DNA of 64,000 nt from Margaritispora aquatica (Eukaryota; Ascomycota; Leotiomycetes; Helotiales; Discinellaceae): NCBI GenBank assembly GCA_007644065.1, contig VJWN01000033.1, forward strand, positions 62,001-126,000, given 5' to 3'. The notes under the pieces were generated by a model. It was given only the letters and a program-made list of their open reading frames with translations, was not told the origin of the DNA and searched no databases. A program made the translations under genes and the position numbers. Each line of letters begins with the position of its first letter. Positions within the stretch are counted from its first letter, which is position 1. Of this stretch, positions 24,801 to 35,849 are shown piece after piece.

Positions 24801-25458
24801 ATTGATTGACTGCCTCTCTTAACGTGTCTCGACCGATCGACGGGATATATATCCTCTATTCTTCCACTTCCCCATTGCACAGCACGTCACCACCACCCAC
24901 ACAGCAAGCCCACCCTCATGCCACGACTGACTCTAAGGTCCATCTACATGTCTTGCCCTCCTCCACTCCCACCGAGTTGCAAACAAGTCCATCCGAAAAA
25001 CCCCATCGCTATGCCGTGCGCTGTCCTCATCCATGCCCTTCAAGAGCATACCTCCTCGTCTCGATCGATCGATCAATCGAACAATGATAAAACAATATAA
25101 GAAATCGAAAGGATCGTATCGTATCGCAGGAAGAAAAACCATGCCTCCTCTCCCGTCACCTGCTGTCCACGGCAGGTCCAAACCAAACAACAACAAAACA
25201 TGCTAAAAAGGATTGACATCAAACAAGGTATCATTAGAAGCGAAATCCACCAGACACTGATCACAGCCACCCAGTGACCCATCATCAACATCAACAACAA
25301 AAAGCGTACACAAAAAAACACCGTTCACCAAGAAACCACCCCACCACCTAACCCTGATGGACAAAAGCAGATAACACCGTCCATCTTTTCTATGCCCTCT
25401 ATACCCAATTGATTTTCGTTCGTCGTTCAGAAGACTCTAGCTCAAAGAATGGCGAGCT
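21814..25458. other. Intergenic, 3.6 kb, between convergent genes
   Basis: 3' flanks of formate dehydrogenase (plus) and the seven-helix protein (minus). No frame shows coding character. Short GATGT/GATGC-type repeats occur near 24065-24090 and A/T runs near 24655. I see nothing else. Confidence 0.5.
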
Positions 25459-27707
25459 TCAGATCCAGTCCTTCGATGATCTTCGTGTCTCCGACTCCGA
25501 CTTTGTGGGTAGGACAACTACACGGCCAGAGTTGGTCCTCTCGAGTGGATTGCCCCGAAGTGGGTTCTTTGGTGACATTGTAGCTGATCGTGGTCCGCCA
25601 CCGAGCGCACCAATACCTGGCGCAGGAAACTTCTTCTCGGGTGAGTACACTGCCGGACTCAATTGTGTATTCGATTCTCGGAGCTTCTCGATTGCTGGAA
25701 AGGAGAACTTGGGTGTGGGTGGGAGAGTCTTATTGACTGATGGAGAAACTCTCGTTGGGCTCATGTCGGGTGACGACCTGCCACTTGTGTCTAGAGGTGG
25801 TGGTGCTGGGCGGTTTGTGCTCCGTGTTGGAGGTAATGGAGGTGATCCAAAGCTGGTCTGTAGGCGAAGTGGTGATAGAGGACCCGCTGCATTGGTGGAG
25901 AATGATGAGGTTGGAGGATTGGCGAGTTTGTATGTTGTTGATGGGAGGGCAAGGGTGTTTGATTTTGCGCTATAGGTGGTTGCTGGTAGTGGCAGAGAAG
26001 CCAGATCTTCTGGCGAAGGTGGAGCATGTGATAATCGTATGCCGATCTGTACTGTTGCCGAAGAAGCCACTGATGAGTCCCGTTTGTGTCGGGAGCCGGC
26101 AGGGAAATGTATACTTGGCGGTGGTGCCAAATCGCTGATATCGTAGACTGAGACTGGCATGTTCTCTCTCTTCGGGCTTGGGAAGATAGAATAAGACTTC
26201 CGAGGCTGGTTCGATTTCTTTGCCTCTGGTGTTGATGGCATATGCTCCAGTTCCATCTCGTATGATTTCGCTGATTGGTATGGCTGGTCTGCAAAAGACT
26301 CCATACTTACTGGTCGACCCTTCTCCATACCCACCAAACTTGAGCGACTATTTGTCCATCCCTCGGAATCTGCTGGCGATCGTGGTCCAGTGACTGGGTT
26401 CATAAGCTGCGCTTGCATTGCCATTTCATTTGGTCCAAATATGCGAATTTCGTGCTTCTTGCGCTCCCATCCCTTGCCGATCTTTGGGCCAAACGCTGTC
26501 GTAGCCGTGTTGGTTCTCAAGAAGAGTTGAAGTAAGCCGTTCATCAATCCTGAAAGATTCAGGACGACGGTTGCCATCATTGACAACTTGATATCTCCAT
26601 TTTTCCCGTTATCTGCGAGAAGCGAGCCGAAGAATGGGATTACGAAAGCCTGTAATTATTAGTATCATCGTCTCCGGTAGACTCGAGAGCGCTTACCAAC
26701 GACACAATACCCAATGTCAAGTAGTATACCATCCTGGACGCAGCAATTCGCTGATTTGGGTCGATTAAATTTACGCAAGACAATCGTGTGAAAATTGTGA
26801 GAGCGCAAACAACCATCAACCCACCGACTGTTGAAAGGATGATGAATCCTAAGAATCCATACATTGAAATGAACCAAACCAAGGAGGCGAAGCATTTGTT
26901 TTCTGGATACACAAATGATGGAACCCAGGTTGCAATCAACATCACCAGCACAGTTGCGCAGCAGATGGTGACATCGTATTTCCCCCTCGCTTGAAATGGT
27001 GTGGATCGGAATGACCGGATAGCGCACTCGAGGCCGAAAACTAATTGTATATATGGCACAATAAACAAAGCTACATAGATTAGCCACTGCTTCTCTATAG
27101 TCGAGGGATGACTGACCTGGCCACATAAATTGAGCAATTACTTTACAATTTGATGTAAATAAAGATGATAGTCCCTCGCCTTGCACACCTGCAAAGACCA
27201 GTCCTTGGATAACGATTCCTATCGCCAAGACGAGGGGGAAGGTTTCTGCTGGGTGAATTGAGCTCACGCAGAATTTGCTACTCAAAGTCAGTCATGGTGT
27301 ATCCTCCTTCTCTGATCGAATACTCACGATGCCTTGAACTTCGGATTACACCGTTTCGAAGCCCAATAACAGTCATAAAGTATACTAGAAGCGGTGGTGA
27401 GTGAAGCCAGCACATTGAAGGCCGCCAAAATTATCGTCGACGTCCTGATTGACTTGCTTTCCGCGAAGACGAGATTTGATATTAAGATCTTTGTTGCATT
27501 GGATGTTGCGCTGTTTGTCGCCAGTTGAGAGGCAGAGTTCGTGTCGTTCAAAGTTCCATTGAGCACCGACGCCGCTCTCCCTAATAAAATCCTCGCATTC
27601 ACTGCCATATTTTGCCTTGATCCTCCCTCTGATCTTCCTCCTGATGTCGAGATCAACAAGTTGATGAAGGCAAAGAGCCGTGGCGATGCCGTTCGATATG
27701 TTGTCAA
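25459..27707 (-). CDS. Seven-helix receptor-like integral membrane protein with long cytoplasmic tail
   Basis: Four exons (27328-27707, 27117-27277, 26697-27070, 25459-26649) separated by 46-50-bp introns join in phase to give 701 residues. The N-terminal region (1-88) has several N-glycosylation sequons (NGT, NDT, NAT). Seven hydrophobic helices fall near 90-112, 139-158, 177-197, 215-236, 243-270, 294-316 and 327-349. Helix-border motifs such as IHPAETFPL, QFMWPALFIVPYIQLVFGLECA and RGKYDVTIC recur, as I recall, in a Pezizomycotina family of GPCR-like integral membrane proteins; ligand and G-protein coupling are unknown. The 350-residue tail is rich in Ser, Pro and Thr, with SP/TP sites typical of a phosphorylated cytosolic domain. 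Strong open frames on the opposite strand over the tail (25409-26138) are shadows. Confidence 0.88.
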
Positions 27708-30700
27708 GTCATGAATGTTGCATGAAGTGGTCTTGACAGAAGAAGAATGTTAGAGAATCGAAGTAGTCCAGGCGAATTGTAGTAAAGACTGAAAGACACC
27801 AATAGGCCAGAACGGTGGGAAAAGAAAAGATGAAACGAATCCTGAGCCAGCAGAGAGTGAAGATTAGTCCAACGAATGGAAAGTACTACAAAAATTGACA
27901 GCAAAACCCAAAAAGAATGTCAAGAGTCAAGACAGCAGACGTCCCCTACTATAGGAATGCATGAAGTATAAGAAAAGAGTCCATGCACAATTAGGACGCA
28001 CGTCTTGGACCTTGAATGCGGGAGCATCTGAGCCCGGACTACCGGGCTCCCCTGCACATAGTGGGGGATGCACTTGCTGCTTGTGGGCATCTCGAAGAGA
28101 TTCGAAAGGCTCACTGGTCAAAGGTCGTGGATCACACTGGGGTTGACTGAAGAGGAGGCTCTGCAACCATCAATCCAATCTATCTGAGCTCCCAGTTCCT
28201 CGAAGCCAGAACAAGAACGCCGAGTCAGCTTGGGCTTGCGTCTCAAGACCAACTGAGGTCATCGGCTTTACCCATTTCGTGCAGAAAGCATGTTGGTGTG
28301 CCTCGATCAGCCTGGATCTTTGATATCTTGAGGCGAGGCGAGTCTGAAAGGATGGAGTTGAGGCACTTGGTCGGTTTCGTTGCTGTCGCAAAACCTCGCT
28401 TAAGACCCCTGAGGACATGGGATAAGCCTGTGGGGGTCGTAAGAGTTCATGCATCACCGCCACTGACGAGTCAGAGAGCGAGGATGCTTGGAGTGTGAGC
28501 AAAAGAACTCTTCCAGAATCCTGGATGGAAGCACCACTGCGAGTGAGAACTAGAAGATGGTGGACTTCTGAATCGACCAAGAGGTGGATATTTCGTGGTC
28601 ATCGCCAAACGACCACATATCCAGTAGTTTGGTAGTTCAAGCAGTAGTATGAAATACAGTAAAGCCTCTCATGTGCGCCAAATCCAAATGTGAAGTGACA
28701 TTTGACAAAGGAAAGCTTCAAGGATGAAGGTGGAGGTCCGAGAGAACTGGTTTGCATCCCACTTCCACTTTCACCTCCCCTTTTCCTTCCAGGAAACGGC
28801 GGAAATGAAGTAAAAGCGCATGCTGCGCATTCGTGTCGCCAAATTCTACGATTGGATACTGAAATAGCAGCAAAATGTTAGTTCGTCCGCTGTCCGCACG
28901 ATGGAATGGAATGACCTGCAGCCTGCATATTTTATTGCGGTCTGATGGTTGTTCCTGACCGGGGCAGACACCAGTGGCGTCCCATGAAGCTCCTGAAGTC
29001 GCAAGTTATGGGATGAAACTTCTCCCCCCGTTGATCAACGTGCCGTGCGAACATGATGGATGAGAACTTGTTGCGATGAGAAGAGATTCACGATGATAAA
29101 AAATGGTCTGATTGTTGAAGCGAAAAAGCATTTCAAGATGAAGAAAGGAGATGAAGCGAAAGATTGATATCAATTTCTACCATTCTTTCGAGATGGCGGA
29201 TGAAGATTAGAATTGATGGTGATGATATTGATACTACGGATGAATTGCATTTGGAAAGGTGAAGTGAACAGGACAGAAACAAAGGTCAGAGGCGGTGTGT
29301 TCTGGCAGAATAAAAGCTGAGCCGTCAGCCGAAAATAGATTAGTGCCAAGCCGTACCACGTGATGCTCTTTGTTTCCAGGTCTTACCTCAGGTCTTGTCT
29401 GATTCAACATCTCACACATTTTCTCTTACAGGCGAAGCTCAAACAACCTGTGCTCTTTTCAGATTCTCTCGTGGGTAGAGAGAGCTCAGTCGTTCTTTGT
29501 CTATCTTGAATACCATGTGTATATGGTTACAGGTAGGTAGTTCTAAACTCATTCCCTTGGTCAATCTAGGCTCTCAAGATTTACATTGGTGCCAAGTCAA
29601 GTTAAATAGATTAAATCCTTAGGCCAGGACCACTATCTCCATCATATCCATGACGGAAACATCTCTTCCCACGTTCTCGATTTCTCCCCTCTGCCCCACT
29701 AACATTATATCATTCCTTAAACTGACCTCCCACAGGACAGTCAACTAGGTATCATGAGATGTCATCATTGAAATTTCGTAGCAAAAAAGAAATAACGCAA
29801 CACTGAATGTGCGATCATTTAAAAATATCCACCATCTGATCACCGAGAGCCGAAATACTTTCCTCACGGACATCTACAACATAGCACCTCGGACATCGTT
29901 TACGACGTATAGAATACACTGTCTGTCATTTATCCTGAAGGACGGAAGTGTCCCACCTCCACCCACACCCACACTTACACACAGCCAATCCGCTTCGCCA
30001 TCCGAAACATTTAAGCTTATCGCAACTAGCACGCCTCCGTACTGCAATATAACTTCATTTAAATGCCTGCTACGCATCAACTTTTAATCTAAAAAATTGC
30101 TCAACACCTGCGCCCTACACCCTGCTGTCCACCACCCACCATGAACCACCCACATGTACCACGCTGCTCTCGCGCATGTTTGGAAAAATGGGCAATCTAC
30201 TTGATTCTTTGACAGGACCGGATGGATCACTTCTTTGCTTCTTCCGATTCCAATGCTTTTTTGAAGCACGTTTGAATGATATCGAACGAACGCATGGAGT
30301 TGGTCACCTTCCGGTCTAAGAATTAGAGTGCTTCAAGTCGGGTTTTGGTAAACATGGTGTGAGTGGGAGGTCAGTGTTGCTGGCTCTCATTTGCTGTGAA
30401 AGTCATGCCTGGTACGTAATCGTTGCTTTTTGATGCTTTCAATCTCCTCCACGGTTCAGGTTTCTCTGGTTGTTGAAGCAAGTTGATGGGAAAGGCAGGT
30501 ATCAAGTGATACTACGATGCAACTATCCTAACTCTACTGTGGATGTGAACACTTCTTGAGAACGCGTTGAGAATCAAATAAGCGGGTACCATGCTGCACA
30601 TTTGAATGCACCATTGACTGAACTAGTAGGATCTTCTCCCACCACTGACTCAGGGTCCTGGCGAAGAGACTTGTATAGAACCTCGCGCACATTGGATGTC

Positions 30701-30743
30701 TTTTGTGGGCATGATATTCTCAACCTAACAAAACAGCATCATT
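27708..30743. other. Intergenic, 3.0 kb
   Basis: Upstream of the seven-helix gene and downstream of the F-box gene. It contains a perfect 8-bp-stem hairpin at 28030-28049 in a locally GC-rich segment. The frame at 28170-28580 (minus, 136 codons) has no recognisable features. No repeat or RNA gene was seen otherwise. Confidence 0.45.
28030..28049. repeat. Perfect GC-rich hairpin (8-bp stem, 4-nt loop)
   Basis: GAGCCCGG, loop ACTA, then CCGGGCTC. It lies about 320 bases upstream of the seven-helix gene's ATG, so it could sit in the promoter or 5' leader. Confidence 0.75.
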
Positions 30744-32043
30744 TCATTGCCAATCTGCTACATACAGCTCCTCGCCAAAGACCAGTTCAATATCAAATTT
30801 CAAGAACGTCTCTAAAATTGGTCTTACCCCTGGCAAAGTCCCAATATTTCCTCCACTCAGCTTGCTCAACACTTCTAGCACTTGAACTTGACGCAAAGCT
30901 GGAAATCGCATCTCTTTATAAAGTGCAACTTCTAGCAGCCAGTCCAGCTCACCACGCATGGCATCAAAGGGAGCCATGGTGGGGCTTTTAACATGTTGTC
31001 CGCTGACAAAGACAATCTACATGATCAGTTCGGGAAAAAGCAGGGTTCGAAGAGGTACGAAATTGATTCACCTTTAAAGTCTCAAGACTACGAGGTAGCA
31101 ACTCCCAAAACCTCTCGCGTGAGGGACTAGCGAAGATAGATACAAAGACGAAATTGGACGCGATTGTGAGGTTCTTCAAAGACGTGAATGTGCTCAAATC
31201 CAGCCGCGTCATGTTGGGATCCTCTCTCCAAAACATGTCACTTTGGATATCGAGTTCGATGAGTGATGGCCAGACGAGTGATGATGCCGAATTAAAGCTA
31301 GCAGCTTCAAGATAGACACTTCTGTCCCAATTGACTTCACGAGTATACCTGAAGCCAAAGGTGAGACTTTTCAAATTTTTCGTGACCAGCAGTAGGTTTC
31401 TCAGCTCGCATGCATTCATCGATCCTCCCATGACAATCTTTGAGACTGGTGAGATCCCAATCTGATGCGCTTCTGGAGACGTGATGGGATCATCTCTGAT
31501 CATTCGTCTGATGTAGAGAGTTCGAAGACACTTCAAAGTTGAGATGAGAGCTAGGACTGTCGCTCCCGATGTTGATGGCTCATTGATGGTGACTTCGGTC
31601 AAGAAATCCATCTTGTTGGACGCAAGAAAAGTGGGCTTTAAATTATTCTTCCCAAATTTAGGCGCAAGAAATGTCAGCGACTGTAAATAGGGAACTGATT
31701 CCAACAGCGTCTGGATCATTGTAATTCCTCTTTTATCGAGAAATGAGTGGAAGAACATATTGCTTGAGCAATTCCACGTTATTTCAAGAGACCTGACAAA
31801 TCCCGCAAGGTCTAATGAGGTTCCTAGTCTGTCCTGGAATTTCTTTAGCGGGATATCTTCTAGCTCCTCGAGGGATGATGTCTCTTTCACGACAAACGAT
31901 AGAGTGTTGAGGAGGACTGGCTGAACAAGTATGTGCATTGCGGGCGATATACGAGCTAGGCTCAGGAGGCTCGGGTGGTCGTCTTGGAGTTGCCATACTA
32001 TGTGAATGAGTAGCTCCGTTGGAAGCGTAGAGAAGGATGCCAT
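30744..32043 (-). CDS. F-box-like protein
   Basis: Two exons (31072-32043 and 30744-31016) around a 55-bp intron (GTGAAT...ATGTAG, phase 0) give 414 residues. Residues 4-45 (LPTELLIHIVWQL...LLSLARISPAMHILVQPVLL) match the F-box pattern, which recruits substrates to SCF ubiquitin ligases through Skp1. The rest has leucine-rich spacing (SLEITW, LQSLTFLAP, LRTLYIRRM, LKSLTFGFRY, LIELDIQSD, LKNLTIASN, LETLK), suggesting a degenerate LRR-like solenoid for substrate binding. The second exon supplies about 90 residues including MRGELDWLLEVAL. No substrate can be named. Without splicing, the frame would end 27 codons past the donor, and the spliced product is a better fit. Confidence 0.85.
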
Positions 32044-32936
32044 TGTTACCCTCTACTGGTTCGACATCGACTAAAGCTCGTGGAAACTCAAATGTAGAAC
32101 AAGAATAGAGGTTGCCTTGAAAGATGCGGTGACATTAGGGTGGCTTTTTTAACCTAAACCGCTGTTTCGATGACTTCCAACATCACATCAGCATACAACA
32201 ATATCGTGCGCTTCTTACCACATCTTGCGCTTGACTGCTGTTTTCGAGAAAGTTAGAAAACTAGAAGCTGCTATTAACCATGATGCACATCCTTAACTTT
32301 GCATTCAATGTCCAGCTCCTACAACGACCTATTCTCGACACGAATGCTACCCTCATGTCCTATCCTCGAAACGAGCATGCATACAGATGTGGCAGATCTC
32401 AATACCATTGATGAAGCCTGTATCAAGTCAGAACACATCCTTATGTAGAGAAAGCACGTCTGGTCAGGTAGAAAAGAGCCAAGATTCAGATATCAAAATA
32501 TCGCGCTCGATCTCCGGAAGTGTTCACAAAGCGCAAGTCAATTAGCCGATTACTGCAGCGTATTCTATGTATTGTTTGCACCTTTGATGTTATCATCTGC
32601 TTATGTCTTGATTTTCAAGGTCTTATGTATGATCAGAGTCTGCCTCCCAAAGCTGATTATTCGAAGTTCACGAAGACTGCTTATGTGGATCTCTTCTGCA
32701 CAAGGTTCTGGTGGAGTGGATTCGTGCTCACCCATCATAGTCTCGCAAGAAATTAACACTTTTTGAATGGAATATCTTGTGTCTCCATTTTGACGAAGTC
32801 GTGAATGAACAGAAGAAAGTAGAGACATATTCAAAATGCTGCTTTATGAAGTCCTTGTTGGAGAGTTGTACACGATATAGTTTAATCTTTAAGAGTCTCA
32901 TATATATTCTTTAAGTAAAAACCCCCTTTCCAAGGT
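32044..32936. other. Intergenic, 0.9 kb
   Basis: Promoter side of the F-box gene. It is AT-rich, and the short frames near 32520-32830 have no coding character. Confidence 0.45.
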
Positions 32937-33178
32937 TCACTGCACCGGCCACGTCCTCTCGCATCCAAAAATACTACGGAAAGACTCACGATCATCAATC
33001 TTCGCCATCTCCTTACTAGCCTTACTCGTACCCGCCACCTGTTTTGGCGAGGCAGGGCCAGGGTGCCATTTTGAGGTCGATGTCGCTGCGTTCTTTAAAG
33101 CTTCGGTTGAGTAGAGAATGATGTGATGAAATTTGGAGATTTGGAAATATGTTCGCTTGATGTGTTTTTATTTTTATT
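32937..33178 (-). pseudogene. Coding-like 3' fragment, no start codon
   Basis: A minus-strand frame of about 79 codons ends in TGA at 32937-32939 and has no ATG at its head; it opens at a TAA inside an A-rich tract. Its last 50 codons have sense-like composition unlike the surroundings (SKWHPGPASPKQ, SKASKEMAKIDDRES). It may be the last exon of a decayed gene or, less likely, a real terminal exon whose upstream exons I could not find. The family is not recognised. Confidence 0.3.
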
Positions 33179-33952
33179 TTTTTAGTTTTGGTTTTAAAAG
33201 TTTTGATGGAGCATTTTATACCCGCCTGAGTCCCTTCAACTTACATCATAGGAATTCCAAAATGAGATACAAGAAAGAGGGTCAGTAAGCAGAGATATTT
33301 TAAATGTACTAGACAATGGTATTCTGACCATATTCTGACCCGCTGCTCGTCATGTTATTTTGAAAACAGTATAACAACCCATTAGTAACTTTTAACAATA
33401 AAAGACTTTTGAGATAGTACAAGCAAGCCCAAAATCAAGAATATTTATTCACCAAACTCTTTATTAGCCAATGGCTCCCTATGCGAGGGTAAGTTGATGA
33501 AACTTGCTAGCTAACATATCGCCGTGCTCCCAATACAAGCGGTTTTGAGTGTATATTGTCATGAGTGCTACTTATGAATCACTACAAAGAGGAGAAGCCA
33601 CACCTACAAGTAAGACTAAAGTATTATGTTACGCGACCCTTCACATTACGGAATTTAAAGCAAAACGAATGCTATAGCTTCTTCAATCATGTTGATCTCG
33701 ACGATCATCGCGGCAGCACAGAGTATATTTGGGAGTAGCTAAGCGAATCGAAGTCAACAGCCTTACTATTTATTAGCTTTCGGTTCTGACCCTTCTGATT
33801 ACTGATCCTGACCTCCCAACCATCAAACATCATTATAGACTTACCATGGAGTTACCTTCAACTTGCTGAAGTAATTATTTTCTGACCGTTGCCCTGATCA
33901 CTTCATAGCTACCAAGAGAAGATGCAAGTTGATTTGATTTTGATTTGACTTG
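33179..33952. other. AT-rich block between two gene fragments
   Basis: Strongly AT-rich, with T and A runs (for example 33165-33190) and no usable frame. The composition could reflect repeat-induced point mutation of an old transposon or plain decay, but I cannot align it to anything. Confidence 0.4.
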
Positions 33953-34177
33953 AACACCACTCCAGGCGTCCACGCCCTCCTCCTCAACGCCTCTCTCCCT
34001 AGCATAGACTGCGCACACCGCAGCCGCACATCATAACTCTTCTTCCACCACGACCTTGCTACACACCCAACGGACCTGATCCCCACGTCCTTGCAAAGCA
34101 CGCTCCCGCACGCGCCGTACGTCGAAATCCTGCCCTCGCGGGGCGTGGCCAACGGCTACGAGTTCTGGGAAATCTAG
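33953..34177 (+). pseudogene. GC-biased 3' gene fragment with internal stop
   Basis: A plus-strand frame with strong C/G third positions in the middle of AT-rich DNA. It reads through codons such as GTC CAC GCC CTC CTC CTC AAC GCC, is broken by TAA at 34034-34036, continues in the same frame for 46 codons and ends NGYEFWEI at TAG 34175. The codon bias and single in-frame stop indicate a decayed terminal exon; an acceptor-like CTCCAG lies at about 33960-33965. The product is not recognised. The opposite strand has frames only because of the GC bias. Confidence 0.4.
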
Positions 34178-35346
34178 TCGGCGGTGATATTAGAGTTTGG
34201 GACCGGTGAGTTGGTAAGAGCAGAGCTGAGAGTTTAGCAAGCGGTTTTGCCAGAAGTAGTGCTAGGTACTTGGTGAGGTTGTGGTGAGGGCGGGGAATTT
34301 TTGGAGGGGGGTGAGGGGCGAGAGAGTCCTGGATTGGAGGGCTGTTAGGTGTGTGAGTGGGAGCGGGAGGGTGAAGTGAAGTGAAGGGAGGTCGTACATA
34401 TTCAGAGGCTATGTAGTTCAAAAGGAGCATTTAGTTACGTATAATCTTATCAAAAAAGAAATTGGCCAAACTTCAAGCCCGATATCCCAATATCCCAACC
34501 CCTCATCTTCTATCAACCATCAACACAAGCCAGGCGACGCATAGCTCACTTGGCGCACGGTGACCTACTTTAGGCGTACAAGCTTCAGGTCACGGCTATC
34601 TTGGGATGGATCAACAAGCAAAACACAACAAAAGGCGCCAACTGTTACGACGCCACAGTCAAATCGCCAAATTCGACTTTGCTTCAAAACATATCTCAAA
34701 GTGTTTGTAAGGGACTCCCAGGGCGAGTCCTGGAGTTTTGCTGGTTTTGCATGTATTTTGAAGATTGTTTCTTGGTAGGTAGGTAGGATTGGCGTTGGCG
34801 ACTGTTTAGGCGAGTTTGGATTAGGTGGTGTTGTGTTGTGGGATTGCAGTTGTTGATATTACTTAGACTCGCCAGTTTCAGAACTTCTAGGTGGTTTCCT
34901 GGTGTTAAGCACATTCGTGTTGATGTGGGTTTGGTAAGGTGATAACCAAAGCATTCAACGTCCACTTCAAGTGTTGACCGATATGACATGATAGCTTTCA
35001 GCAACGGTTTCACTAGACAGAATCATGCGCTAGACAGAGCGAAACAGCATTAAGTTATAATATTGATGCCCATGCCTGTGTCTGTGCGTACAACGTGTAG
35101 AGATTTCTTCATCGCATGGGGTCACTAGTACAGCCGCTCTATCAAGGAATTTGACTTTACACTCGAACAAACGGGTATGTAGTCTATCAATCCGCCCTGT
35201 CTTCAGGTCCCAATAGAAAAATACAATCTCCTGCCAACATAGCCCCGAACCCGATATCTCCACATACGCAGACACCCTCTCTATGATCCAGATCGCGACT
35301 CAATCAATAAATCATAAGGCTTCAACATAGGAATAACTCGACGACG
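34178..35346. other. Intergenic, 1.2 kb
   Basis: No gene supported. A frame at 34601-34786 has mixed composition and no recognisable product. TAGG repeats occur near 34777-34788. Confidence 0.4.
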
Positions 35347-35639
35347 ATGAAATTCTTCGCCAGTATCTTCTCTCTCGCTTCGTCCTCAGCCTCCTTGCCA
35401 CAGCCAACGCTGTCGTAATACCTGCCGAACACACTGATCTGATTAACTGCCTAAAGATGGGATGCCCTGCGCTATCAGACGTGTATTTGAGTGGTTTTGG
35501 ATTAGTGACAGTCGATTTAATTGCTGCTAGCTGAGGTTGCAGGTTGGATGTGGGTATCCAGTGTAACATCAGGGCTGCTCAACTATTTGACGGTTTCTTC
35601 TTGGATCCTCCATCTGCGAGGTTGCAGATGCCTGCATGA
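35347..35639 (+). pseudogene. Frame-broken small secreted-protein gene
   Basis: The ATG at 35347 starts MKFFASIFSLA, the beginning of a signal peptide, but the hydrophobic core and cleavage region (FVLSLLATANAVVIPAE) continue in another frame. The shift falls in a TCTTCTCTCTCGC tract prone to slippage. That second frame carries cysteines in DLINCLKMGCPAL, hits TGA at 35532-35534, then reads on in the same frame for 34 more codons (including DVGIQCNIRAAQLFDGFF) to TGA at 35637-35639. It may be a decayed effector-like gene or a sequencing or assembly indel plus a stop. No family is recognised. Confidence 0.4.
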
Positions 35640-35849
35640 ATCTCCGAATATCTAGTGAGATATCCTCTGCGCTCCGATGTCGAACTGCCGACGCATCATT
35701 TACTGCCATATGATCTAGGGATTATCTCTTCTCCAGCACATCTGTCGGTCTCATCCCAGTCGGATTCCCTCGATATGTTTCCATATGCGCTGCCTGACTA
35801 GCTTGATGCTCTTGTAAACAGTGATAACTCCTCCACGCATGTCAATTCT

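Noticed and set aside
25409..26138. Long plus-strand frames (188 and 132 codons) over the receptor tail
   Set aside because: They lie antisense to the well-supported minus-strand exon 4 and show no domain features; they are shadows of Pro/Ser-rich coding.
34515..34580. tRNA A-box-like sequence (TAGCTCACTTGG)
   Set aside because: No T-arm/B box at the proper distance and no acceptor pairing.
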